Origin: Roseateles sp. DAIF2
GTDB taxonomy: Bacteria; Pseudomonadota; Gammaproteobacteria; Burkholderiales; Burkholderiaceae_C
DNA: 64,000 nt
Direction of reading: 5' to 3'
NCBI RefSeq assembly: GCF_015624425.1
Contig: NZ_CP049919.1
Coordinates: forward strand, 372,001 to 436,000
Under the pieces are notes generated by a model. That model made no database searches. It was not told where the DNA came from and worked only from the letters and a program-made list of their open reading frames with translations. Position numbers and translations under genes: made by a program. Shown here in pieces: positions 17,657 through 25,230 of the stretch; positions within the stretch are counted from its first letter, which is position 1, and every line of letters begins with the position of its first letter.

Positions 17657-18667
17657 ATGTCGCCCCTGGATCTCTTGGGTCGAGGCTGGAGCGACCTGGC
17701 GGTCCAGCGGACGATCGCCGCTTGGCCGGACCGCCCTTTCATCGATGAAGAGTCGATCGACAAGGCCGTGGTGGATGGCAGGCTCTCGCTCTTCGAACTG
17801 GAGCAGGGCATCTACCTGTTCTTCACCGATGCCCCTTCTTACATGGCTCGTTTCGGGGTTGCGAGAAGCGAGGGGCCGATCGTCATCAGCCGGGTGGTCC
17901 TTTTCGGGAAGTACCACGCCGATGTGGATGCCTATGAGGGATCGGTCCTGGGCGATTTGACGACGGGCGCCGGGTTTGATGTCTGGGCCGATACGCTGGG
18001 TCGTGCCGAATGGACCCATGAGGTTGCCGGAGTGATCCGGAAGGCGAGGTGGCTCGTCGATGGCCGGCTGGTGGATGTGAGCTTCAATTCGTCCGGGGAG
18101 TGCAGGCTGGTGTCGCTGATGCTGCCGTACGCGCCCGAGGCTGAGGCGATGCGTGCCGAGGCGCGACAGCGTCAATTGGCCTTGCCCGGCCCGGATCGGA
18201 TTCTCGCGGCGCTGGGGACACCGGCATCCTCGGAGCCTGTCAAGGCGGCATTCGCCTCCGTCGACTACGCGCAGAGGCTCCCCGAAGCCAGCAGCTATGG
18301 CGAGATAGACTTTTCCACGACGGACGGCTTCGAGCTCTACGTGGCGCCCGCCGAGGCCTTGATCCATGAGCGCGCAAACGAAGCGCTCCCGGGAACGCTG
18401 TGTCTGTCCGGCGCCCGCTATCGATGCGATCTCGATTTCAAGAGCCTGCAATGGCAAGGCCCGCTTCTCTTCGGCATCACGTTCGATGACGGACCGGACA
18501 CCGTCGTGGCCAAGGTCGGGCGCCCACCCGATCGGCAGCATATGGATGAGATGCAAGGCCATCATCGATGGCACTTCGGGGCCTATGACTTGCACGTCCT
18601 CTACAGCTTGGCTGAGGACCATGTGTGCCGGCTGACGCTGCTGGGCAGGGTGAAAGACGGTGGATGA
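17657..18667 (+). CDS. Putative T6SS immunity protein with two copies of the same domain
   Basis: A 336-residue protein starting at ATG 17657 (GTG at 17651 is an alternative; the AAAAGG site fits the ATG better). It seems to be two head-to-tail copies of the domain in the preceding gene. First copy: YLFFTDAPSY, VVLFGKYHADVDAYEG, ARWLVDGRLVDVSF, VSLMLP. Second copy: LYVAPAEA, LCLSGARYRCDLDFKSLQ, VVAKVGRPP, HFGAYDLHVLY, CRLTLLG. The second copy is more diverged. No signal peptide or membrane segment, so a cytoplasmic immunity or accessory role is likely. Confidence 0.65.
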   Translation: MSPLDLLGRGWSDLAVQRTIAAWPDRPFIDEESIDKAVVDGRLSLFELEQGIYLFFTDAPSYMARFGVARSEGPIVISRVVLFGKYHADVDAYEGSVLGDLTTGAGFDVWADTLGRAEWTHEVAGVIRKARWLVDGRLVDVSFNSSGECRLVSLMLPYAPEAEAMRAEARQRQLALPGPDRILAALGTPASSEPVKAAFASVDYAQRLPEASSYGEIDFSTTDGFELYVAPAEALIHERANEALPGTLCLSGARYRCDLDFKSLQWQGPLLFGITFDDGPDTVVAKVGRPPDRQHMDEMQGHHRWHFGAYDLHVLYSLAEDHVCRLTLLGRVKDGG

Positions 18668-18808
18668 CGCGGCATCACTGTGCACGGCAAGCACAGGAGC
18701 GCTGATCGATTGCCTACTTTAGTCAGCACATGGCTATCGCTAGGCGGCGCTGACGTGAGGAACTCGCCATCGAAGGCATAGCCTCTCGCCCGGGTTATCG
18801 TTCGCCCC

Positions 18809-19336
18809 ATGACCCCCGACGCCATCTCCCCGCTGCCCGAGCTCCCCAGCCTGCTCGGCCTCACCGAGCTCGACGCCCCGCTGATCGCCGCGATCCTGGC
18901 TTACACCACGCCTGCTGCCGGCGCGCCGGTGCCGACCGAGCTGTCCCAGAAGCGCAAGAAGGAGATCCGTTCGGGTTTCGTGCTGTTGAAGGAGCAAGGC
19001 GTCGTGATGGCCTTCAGCCCGCGCGAGGCCCATGCTGCCGACTATGGCGAGCCGCGCGGCGCCGGTACGCAGGTGCTGAGCGGGTTGTTCTACTACCCGG
19101 TCGGCAGCGAGGAGGTCGAGCCCTATGAGGGTGATGCCCCGTTCGCCAACCAGCCCATCGAGACTCGCGACGAGGCGTTGGCCGCCTACGGTGCGCCGTC
19201 CGATGGCGAGGCCGACGATGACGAAGACGGCTTCGAATGGGAGCAATGGCAGATCGATGGCCGCGAGCTGAGCCTCGACTACGACGAGGACGGCACCGTC
19301 CTGACGATCACCGTGGCGCTGCCGGGCGCGATGTGA
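18809..19336 (+). CDS. Third member of the putative immunity family (orphan immunity-like)
   Basis: A 175-residue very acidic protein separated from the previous gene by 141 bp. It clearly belongs with the gene at 17166: MAFSPREAHAADYGEPRGAG, GLFYYPVGSEEVEPYEGDAPF, TRDEALAAYGAPS, EWEQWQIDGREL, TITVALPG. Having its own upstream gap and higher GC, it may be an extra immunity gene kept against a sibling's toxin. No toxin gene accompanies it. Confidence 0.7.
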   Translation: MTPDAISPLPELPSLLGLTELDAPLIAAILAYTTPAAGAPVPTELSQKRKKEIRSGFVLLKEQGVVMAFSPREAHAADYGEPRGAGTQVLSGLFYYPVGSEEVEPYEGDAPFANQPIETRDEALAAYGAPSDGEADDDEDGFEWEQWQIDGRELSLDYDEDGTVLTITVALPGAM

Positions 19337-19357
19337 ACCTGTGACCCTGGTTTCGGC

Positions 19358-19391
19358 CAAAAAAGAGCCCGCCGGCTGATGCGGGCGGGCT
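19358..19391 (-). terminator. Rho-independent terminator of the first TonB receptor gene
   Basis: Read on the minus strand: an 8-bp GC stem AGCCCGCC...GGCGGGCT with a 10-nt loop, followed by CTTTTTT. It lies about 75 bp after the stop of the TonB receptor gene. It may also serve the convergent immunity-like gene. Confidence 0.85.
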
Positions 19392-19464
19392 GAAGGGGGA
19401 GGTGATCGTTTGCTGATCCGTGCGTCGGCGGCGCTGGCCGACGCGGCTCTCTCTTTCTTTCTTC

Positions 19465-22278
19465 TCAGCGGAAGCTGTAGTTCACCGACAGGCTCAGGGT
19501 GCGGCCGAACGGGTCGCCGACGCGCGGATCCCAGCCGGCGCCGACCACGTCGTCGACGTTGTGATACGTGAACGGCGGGGCCTTGTCGAACAGGTTGTTC
19601 AGGCCGGCGGTGATCACCATGTTCTTGATGCCGGAGTAGCTGCCGAACAGGTTGAAGGTGGTGTAGCTGCTGACATTGCGGCGCGGCGTGCCGAAGCGGC
19701 TCAGGTCCTGATCCTTGTAGCCGGACTTGTAGACCGCGCTCAGCGTGGTGCTCCAGTCGTCGCGGCTCCAGCCGAGGTCGGCGCTGAACTTGTCGCGCAG
19801 GTACAGGGTGCGCAGCGCGAATTCACCGACCAGCTCCTGCAGCGGCTGGTTCTCCAGCGCGCGCTCCTTGTGGCTGATCATGTGCGTGCCGTTGATGCTG
19901 GTGCGCCAGGTGCCGCTGCTGTGCTTGAGCTGATAGGTGGCGCCCCAGTCCAGGCCTTTGGTGGAGCTGTCGGCGGCGTTCTCCCAGCCGGTGGTGACCA
20001 GGGTCACGCGGCCGGAGGCGTCGCGGGCGAAGCGGTCCTTGAACAGCTCGTAGTTGTTCTTCACCTCGTTCAGGGTCAGCTTGCGCAGGCGGTCTTCCAG
20101 GTCGACGCGCCAGTAGTCGGCATAGAAGGTCAGGTCGCGCAGCGGCGAGATCACGATGCCGATCGTGCCCTGCTTGGACTTCTCGGGCTTCAGCAGCGGG
20201 TTGCCGGTCGCGACATAGTCCAGCCGGCGTGCGCAGTTCGGGTTGCTGGCATCGACGGTCGGGCAGAGCTGCGGGTCGCGCCAGTCGGCCGTGTCCAGCA
20301 GCGGGGCCATGTTCGGCGCCAGCTGCTGGAAGCTCGGGGCCTTGAAGCCGGTGTTGATCGAGCCGCGCAGCAGCACCATCTCATTGGGCTGGTAGCGGAA
20401 GGCGATCTTCGGATTGGTCGTGCCGCCGATCTTGCTGTACTGGTCGTGGCGCACCGCCAGCTGCAGATCCAGACCCTTGAACACCGGCACCGCCAGCTCG
20501 CCGTAGACCGCGCGGACGTCGCGCGATTGCTTGCGCACCTCGCCATTGCCCGGGCACAGCAGCACGTCGTTGGCACCATTGCTCAGGCCGGAGACGCAGG
20601 CGAAGGAATCGGGCGCGGGTGCGAACTCGTAGCTCTCCTTGCGCACGTCGAAGCCCAGCGCGAAGTCCACCGGGCCGGCCGGCAGCTTCAACAGCTCGCC
20701 CGAGAGTGCGCCGTCGAACTGGGTCAGCGTGGTCTCGCCGCCCTGCAGGCGGCCGCGCGCCTTGGTCGATTCGATCAGGTCCATCGCGGCCTGGGTCTGC
20801 TTCTCGCCGGGCTTGAGCCAGGGGTTGATCAGGCCGGTCTTCAGCGCCGCATTGAGCTTGGCGGTGTAGGCATAGCCGTCGATCAGGTTGGACCAGCCCT
20901 CGGCCTTGGCGGCCGACAGGCCCAGCTTGTACGAGTAGGCGCCGATCTCGCCGTCCAGGCCGGCGGCCAGGCGCTGGTTCTCGGACACGTTCTCGATCAC
21001 GCGGTTGCCGAAGTCCTGCATGCGCCAGCGGTAGGCGATCGCCTTGGTCGGGTCGAAGTCGTTGACGCCGTAGTTCTTCAGGTTCAGGTAATGCGGGCCG
21101 TTGACCGGGTAATGGTTCTGGGCCGCATTGGTGGTGCTGAACTGGCCGGGGGTCAGCTCGGCCTTGCTCTCGGTGCGCGAGGCGGTCAGCTCGATGAAGG
21201 CGCTGTGGCTGTCGCTGAGCAGGAAGTTGCCGCGCGCCACCAGGTTGTAGGCGTCCTTGGGGGCGGCCAGCATCGACTGCGCGCCATAGTCGGTGTTGCA
21301 GATGTAGCGGCTGCTGGCGGCGCTGGCGCCCCACAGCTGCGGCTGGTACTGCACGCCGGTCGGGATCGAGTCGCAGGCACCCTGCAGGCTCAGCAGGTTG
21401 ATGCGGGTGTACTTGGTCGGGTCGCCGGTGCCGATGGTCGAGCCGGCCGTGCCGCTGACGCCGCCCAGCGCGGTGCCGGAGACGGTCGAGCTGTTGCCGA
21501 CGATGTTGGCGAAGGGATGGCTGGACGAGTCCGGCGACAGGTAGCGTTCCGGCTGGAAGCCCGTGGCCCATTTGCGGTCGCTGCCGCGCAGGATGTCGTC
21601 CTTGTCCAGGGTCAGGCTGCCCAGGAAGTTGAAGCGGTCGCGGTCCAGGTTGCCGAAGCCGCCGGTGACGCTGGCGCGGCGCCTGGTGCCGGCGCTGGAC
21701 TCCAGCGGCTGGGAGTAGGTGACCGCGACGTCGACGCCCTGCATGTCCTTCTTCAGGATGAAGTTGATCACGCCGCCGATCGCGTCGGTGCCGTAGATCG
21801 CCGAGGCGCCGTCCTTCAGCACCTCGACCCGCGCCACCGCGGCCATCGGGATCGCGTTCAGGTCGACCGCGCCGCCGCTCATGCCATGGGTCGAGACGCG
21901 GCGGCCGTTCAGCAGCACCAGGGTGCTGCCCGGGCCCAGGCCGCGCAGATTGGCGTTGGCCGAGCCGCCGGTCAGACGGTCGGTGTCGTTGCCGAACACA
22001 TTGTTGTTGGCCACCGCGCTGTCGGCGCCGGTGCCGTTGATGCCCATCTGGCTCAGCATCTGCTCGGCGGTCGTGATGCCCTTGCGGCTCAGCTCCTCGG
22101 CGGTGATGACCTGCACCGGCAGCGCGCCCTCGGCGGCCAGGCGCTTGATGCTCGAGCCGGTGATCTCCACCCGCTCGACCTTCTGCACGTCGGAGCCGCT
22201 CTGCGCCCAGCCCAGGCCCGCGGCCTGCACGCCGATGCCGATCAGGGCCAGGCTGCGTGCGAGTTTGTTCAGTTTCAA
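19465..22278 (-). CDS. TonB-dependent outer-membrane receptor
   Basis: A 937-residue receptor. The start is a TTG at 22276-22278 with a GAAGGAGA Shine-Dalgarno; this gives a proper signal peptide (LKLNKLARSLALIGIGVQAA..GWAQS), whereas the upstream ATG would add 23 charged residues. A plug domain follows (SSIKRLAAEGALPVQVITA, ANLRGLGPGSTLVLLNGRR), then a 22-strand barrel ending in the outer-membrane signature VNYSFR with a terminal aromatic before Arg. Such receptors import siderophores, cobalamin, sugars or peptides using TonB-ExbBD energy. No specific ligand is evident. A rho-independent terminator follows. It diverges from the ornithine cyclodeaminase-like gene. Confidence 0.93.
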   Translation of the reverse strand: MKLNKLARSLALIGIGVQAAGLGWAQSGSDVQKVERVEITGSSIKRLAAEGALPVQVITAEELSRKGITTAEQMLSQMGINGTGADSAVANNNVFGNDTDRLTGGSANANLRGLGPGSTLVLLNGRRVSTHGMSGGAVDLNAIPMAAVARVEVLKDGASAIYGTDAIGGVINFILKKDMQGVDVAVTYSQPLESSAGTRRRASVTGGFGNLDRDRFNFLGSLTLDKDDILRGSDRKWATGFQPERYLSPDSSSHPFANIVGNSSTVSGTALGGVSGTAGSTIGTGDPTKYTRINLLSLQGACDSIPTGVQYQPQLWGASAASSRYICNTDYGAQSMLAAPKDAYNLVARGNFLLSDSHSAFIELTASRTESKAELTPGQFSTTNAAQNHYPVNGPHYLNLKNYGVNDFDPTKAIAYRWRMQDFGNRVIENVSENQRLAAGLDGEIGAYSYKLGLSAAKAEGWSNLIDGYAYTAKLNAALKTGLINPWLKPGEKQTQAAMDLIESTKARGRLQGGETTLTQFDGALSGELLKLPAGPVDFALGFDVRKESYEFAPAPDSFACVSGLSNGANDVLLCPGNGEVRKQSRDVRAVYGELAVPVFKGLDLQLAVRHDQYSKIGGTTNPKIAFRYQPNEMVLLRGSINTGFKAPSFQQLAPNMAPLLDTADWRDPQLCPTVDASNPNCARRLDYVATGNPLLKPEKSKQGTIGIVISPLRDLTFYADYWRVDLEDRLRKLTLNEVKNNYELFKDRFARDASGRVTLVTTGWENAADSSTKGLDWGATYQLKHSSGTWRTSINGTHMISHKERALENQPLQELVGEFALRTLYLRDKFSADLGWSRDDWSTTLSAVYKSGYKDQDLSRFGTPRRNVSSYTTFNLFGSYSGIKNMVITAGLNNLFDKAPPFTYHNVDDVVGAGWDPRVGDPFGRTLSLSVNYSFR

Positions 22279-22690
22279 GGTGCTTCTCCTTCGTGGGCTT
22301 CGTTCAAGCCAATGCGGCGGCTTGACGCAAGCGCGCTGCTTGATCAATCAATAGGTTTTGTCCGTCCCTGGGTTTGCAGGTCTGAGCGCTCGTGGCAAGC
22401 GGCGCCTGCTTTCGGTCATGATCGGCCAGGCCATGGGTCCGCCGCCAGAGGGTTGTTGCGTGTCGCACGATGAATGCTTGTCGCCCGCATATAACCTCAT
22501 GGAATGCGGACACAGGAACGCCCCGGCATGGCGCGCCGCTGCGCCGTTCTGCGGCGGCCGATGCCGGGTTCTGGGGCGGGCGCGCGGCCCATTCCCGCGG
22601 CTTCTGAACGCCGCGCAAGAAGTTATGGCCCGCGCCGGCCGCGGCCGATACAGTGGCCGCGCCACTCACCCTCCCGGACCCATCGCCCCG
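22279..22690. other. 412-bp divergent intergenic region
   Basis: Lies between the divergent TonB receptor and ornithine cyclodeaminase-like genes. It contains the receptor's ribosome site (GAAGGAGA) and a short palindrome TTGATCAA at 22340-22347. No Fur box, cobalamin element or convincing sigma-70 hexamer pair was recognised, and no gene is supported. Confidence 0.5.
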
Positions 22691-23620
22691 ATGCAGCTGA
22701 TCACCGAATCCCAAGTCGCCCAGATCCTGACGAACGAACCCGCGGCCGCGCGGGCAGCGCTGCGCGAGGCCTTTGTGCAGCTGGGCCGCGGCCAGGCCGC
22801 GGTGCTGGCGCGCGGGCGTGCCGCCGCCACCGATGCGAGGGACGGCGCGGCGCTGATGGTCAGCGCGATGGGCGCGGTGCTGACGGCCTCGGGCGTGCTG
22901 GGCACCAAGGTCTACTCGACCCGCAACGGCCAGTTCCAGTTCGTCATCACCCTGTTCGACAGCGCCAGCGGCGCGCCGCTCGCGACCCTGGAGGCCAACG
23001 AGCTGACCCGCGTGCGCACCGCGGCCACCACCGCGCTGGCGGTCGACACGCTGGCCGCGCCGGATGCCAGGGTGCTGGCGATCTTCGGCACCGGCACGCA
23101 GGCGCAGGCCCATGCCGAGGCGCTGCGGCCGCTGCGCCGCTTTGAGCGCGTGCTGTTGGTGGGGCGCAATGCGCACGCCGCGGCGGAGTTCGCCGCGCGC
23201 ATCGGCGCCGAGCTCGTCGATGCCGCGAGCGCGGCCGCCGCGGCCGATGTGATCGTCACCGCCACCCGCGCGACCGAGCCGTTGTTCGACGGCGCCCTGG
23301 TCAAGCCCGGCGCCCTGGTCGCCGCGGTGGGCTCCAGCAAGCCGGCGGCGCGCGAGCTGGATGACGCGCTGCTGGCGCGCGCCGCGCGCATCGTCGTCGA
23401 ATGGAAGCCGGCCGCGCTGAGCGAGGCCGGCGAGCTGGTGCGCGGTGCGGTGGCGCCGGAGCGCCTGCTCGAGCTGGGCGAACTGCTGGCGGCCGATGCA
23501 TCGCCGCCGCCATCGCATGATCCGCGTGCCATCACGGTTTATAAAAGCGTCGGCATCGGCCTGGAGGACATCGCGCTGGCGCAGCTGGTCCATCGCCGCC
23601 TGAACGAGCAGAACCCATGA
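22691..23620 (+). CDS. Ornithine cyclodeaminase/mu-crystallin family protein
   Basis: A 309-residue NAD(P)-binding protein. It has the family's substrate-side helix (MQLITESQVAQIL), the conserved LEANELTRVRTAATTALA segment and a Rossmann motif IFGTGTQAQAHAEAL near residues 135-150. The closing AITVYKSVGIGLEDIALA is the family's C-terminal signature. Members convert ornithine to proline, or reduce cyclic imines, or dehydrogenate amino acids such as alanine or N-methyl amino acids. The ATG at 22691 is chosen over upstream starts. Its stop overlaps the start of the dacB-like gene by ATGA, so both are co-translated. Confidence 0.9.
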   Translation: MQLITESQVAQILTNEPAAARAALREAFVQLGRGQAAVLARGRAAATDARDGAALMVSAMGAVLTASGVLGTKVYSTRNGQFQFVITLFDSASGAPLATLEANELTRVRTAATTALAVDTLAAPDARVLAIFGTGTQAQAHAEALRPLRRFERVLLVGRNAHAAAEFAARIGAELVDAASAAAAADVIVTATRATEPLFDGALVKPGALVAAVGSSKPAARELDDALLARAARIVVEWKPAALSEAGELVRGAVAPERLLELGELLAADASPPPSHDPRAITVYKSVGIGLEDIALAQLVHRRLNEQNP

Positions 23621-25086
23621 TCAAGACAAGCAAGAAGAAGATCCGCCAGCTGGGCCTGCTGGCCGCCGCGCTGGCGCTGAGCGGCTGCGCCAGCCTGGCG
23701 CCGATCGGCCCCGGCCTGCCGGAGGAGGTGCGCGCCGCGCTGGCCAAGGCCGAGCTGCCGGAGTCGGCGCTGGCGGTCGTGGCCTTCCCGCTGGATGCAT
23801 CGCGGCAACAGCTCGGCGGCCTGCGCGTGCAGCCCGATCGGCCGATGCAGCCGGCCTCGGCGATGAAGCTGGTGACCGGCGCGGTGGCGCTGGACCGCCT
23901 GGGCCCGAACAGCCGCGGCCGCACCGAGCTGCTGGCCGAAGGCCCGATCAGCGGTGAGGTGCTGGAGGGCCCGCTCTATCTGCGCGGCGGCGCCGACGAC
24001 CAGCTCGACTGGGGCGCGCTGTGGCTGATGCTGCGCCAGCTGCGCGAGCAGCATGGCCTGCGCGAGATCCGCGGCGGCCTGGTGGTCGACCGCGGCCTGT
24101 TCGTGCCGGGCCGGCTGGACATCGGCGTGCCGCCCTTCGACGAGGCGCCCGAGTTTCAGTACAACGTGATCCCCGATGCGCTGTACCTGAACGGCCAGCT
24201 GCTGGGCCTGCTGCTGCAGTCCGATGCGACGACGCTGAATGCGCGCCTGTTCCCGGCCTGGCCCGGCATGCGCGTCGACACCAGCGCGGTGAAGCTCGAC
24301 GAGCGGGCCTGCCGCGATTGGGAGCGCGGCTGGCAGCTACCCGCGGTGGCCCAGGACGCGAGCGGCGCCACGGTGCGTCTGGCCGGCAGCTTCCCGAAGA
24401 ACTGCAAGGTCGAGCCGCAGCTGAACCTGATCGAGCGGCAATGGATCGCCACCCAGGCCCTGCGCCAGATCTGGCGCGAGTTGGGCGGCACGATCGCCGG
24501 CGAGGACCGCGACGGCGCCACGCCGGCCGGGGCCGTCGTGCTGGCGCGGCACCAGGGCCGGCCGCTGGCCGAGCTGATGCGCGGCATGATGAAGAGTTCG
24601 GACAACCCGCTGACCCGCCTGGTCTATCTGCGTCTGGGTGCCGCGGCCGCCGCGCCGGGCGAGGACACGCGCGCCGCGGCCGAGCGGACGGTGCGCGCCT
24701 GGTTCGCCGAGCAGGGTCTGGACAGCACCGGCCTGGTGCTGGACAACGGCTCCGGCCTGTCGCGCAGCGAGCGCATCAGCGCGCAGCAGCTGGCCGGCCT
24801 GCTGCAGGCCGCGCAGCGCGGCCGCCATGGCCCCGAGCTGCTGGTCACCCTGCCGGTGGCGGGGGTCGACGGCACCCTGAGCCGGCGCCTGAAGGAGGGC
24901 CCGGCCGCCGGCCGCGCGCGCCTGAAGACCGGCAGCCTGAACAGCGCGGTCGCGCTGGCCGGCTATGTGCCGGACGCCGGTGGCCACACCTGGGTGGTGG
25001 CCGCGATGCTGAACGACCCCAAGGCCTCGGCCAAGGGCCGGCCGGTGCTCGACACCCTGATCGACTGGCTGGCCAGCCGTCGCTGA
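23617..25086 (+). CDS. dacB: D-alanyl-D-alanine carboxypeptidase/endopeptidase (PBP4, S13), lipoprotein
   Basis: A 489-residue S13 peptidase. The N-terminus is a lipoprotein signal with lipobox LSGC (Cys24); Ala-Ser after Cys suggests outer-membrane sorting. Catalytic motifs: SAMK at 81-84, SDN at 328-330 (KSSDNPLTR) and KTGS at 437-440, with the large PBP4 insertion domain between the first two. PBP4 trims D-Ala from pentapeptides and cuts cross-links in the periplasm. Coupling with an ornithine cyclodeaminase-like gene is unusual; one possibility is that the partner handles D-Ala or another released amino acid. A repeat element covers the stop codon region. Confidence 0.93.
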   Translation: MIKTSKKKIRQLGLLAAALALSGCASLAPIGPGLPEEVRAALAKAELPESALAVVAFPLDASRQQLGGLRVQPDRPMQPASAMKLVTGAVALDRLGPNSRGRTELLAEGPISGEVLEGPLYLRGGADDQLDWGALWLMLRQLREQHGLREIRGGLVVDRGLFVPGRLDIGVPPFDEAPEFQYNVIPDALYLNGQLLGLLLQSDATTLNARLFPAWPGMRVDTSAVKLDERACRDWERGWQLPAVAQDASGATVRLAGSFPKNCKVEPQLNLIERQWIATQALRQIWRELGGTIAGEDRDGATPAGAVVLARHQGRPLAELMRGMMKSSDNPLTRLVYLRLGAAAAAPGEDTRAAAERTVRAWFAEQGLDSTGLVLDNGSGLSRSERISAQQLAGLLQAAQRGRHGPELLVTLPVAGVDGTLSRRLKEGPAAGRARLKTGSLNSAVALAGYVPDAGGHTWVVAAMLNDPKASAKGRPVLDTLIDWLASRR

Positions 25087-25230
25087 CAGGCTATTGAACA
25101 ACTACTGCGGCGGCCTGCTGCGTCGTTGCGAGGTGCTCGGAATCCTCACGTACAGGAAGTACGTTCCGGTTCCTGCGCTCCGGGCGCCTAGCCGCCGGCC
25201 GTCCTCGCGACGTTCTTCAACAGCCTGTTA
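25085..25230. repeat. Palindromic intergenic repeat, copy 2 (MITE/REP-like)
   Basis: About 146 bp filling the gap between the convergent dacB and histidine kinase genes and touching both stop codons. Ends: ACAGGCTATTGAACAAC at left and the near complement TTCTTCAACAGCCTGTTA at right. Central hairpin CGTACAGGAAGTACG. It shares most of its interior with copy 1 at 2610-2754. Its symmetrical shape between convergent genes would suit a two-way transcript end. Confidence 0.8.

Noticed and set aside
19420..22473. A 1017-codon open frame on the plus strand opposite the first TonB receptor
   Set aside because: Its translation is low-complexity Gln/Ala/Gly/Arg and it is an antisense shadow produced by high GC at third codon positions; no motif or ribosome site supports it.
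22279..22690. Cobalamin riboswitch or Fur box upstream of the first TonB receptor
   Set aside because: No B12-box-like or GATAATGATAATCATTATC-like sequence was found.
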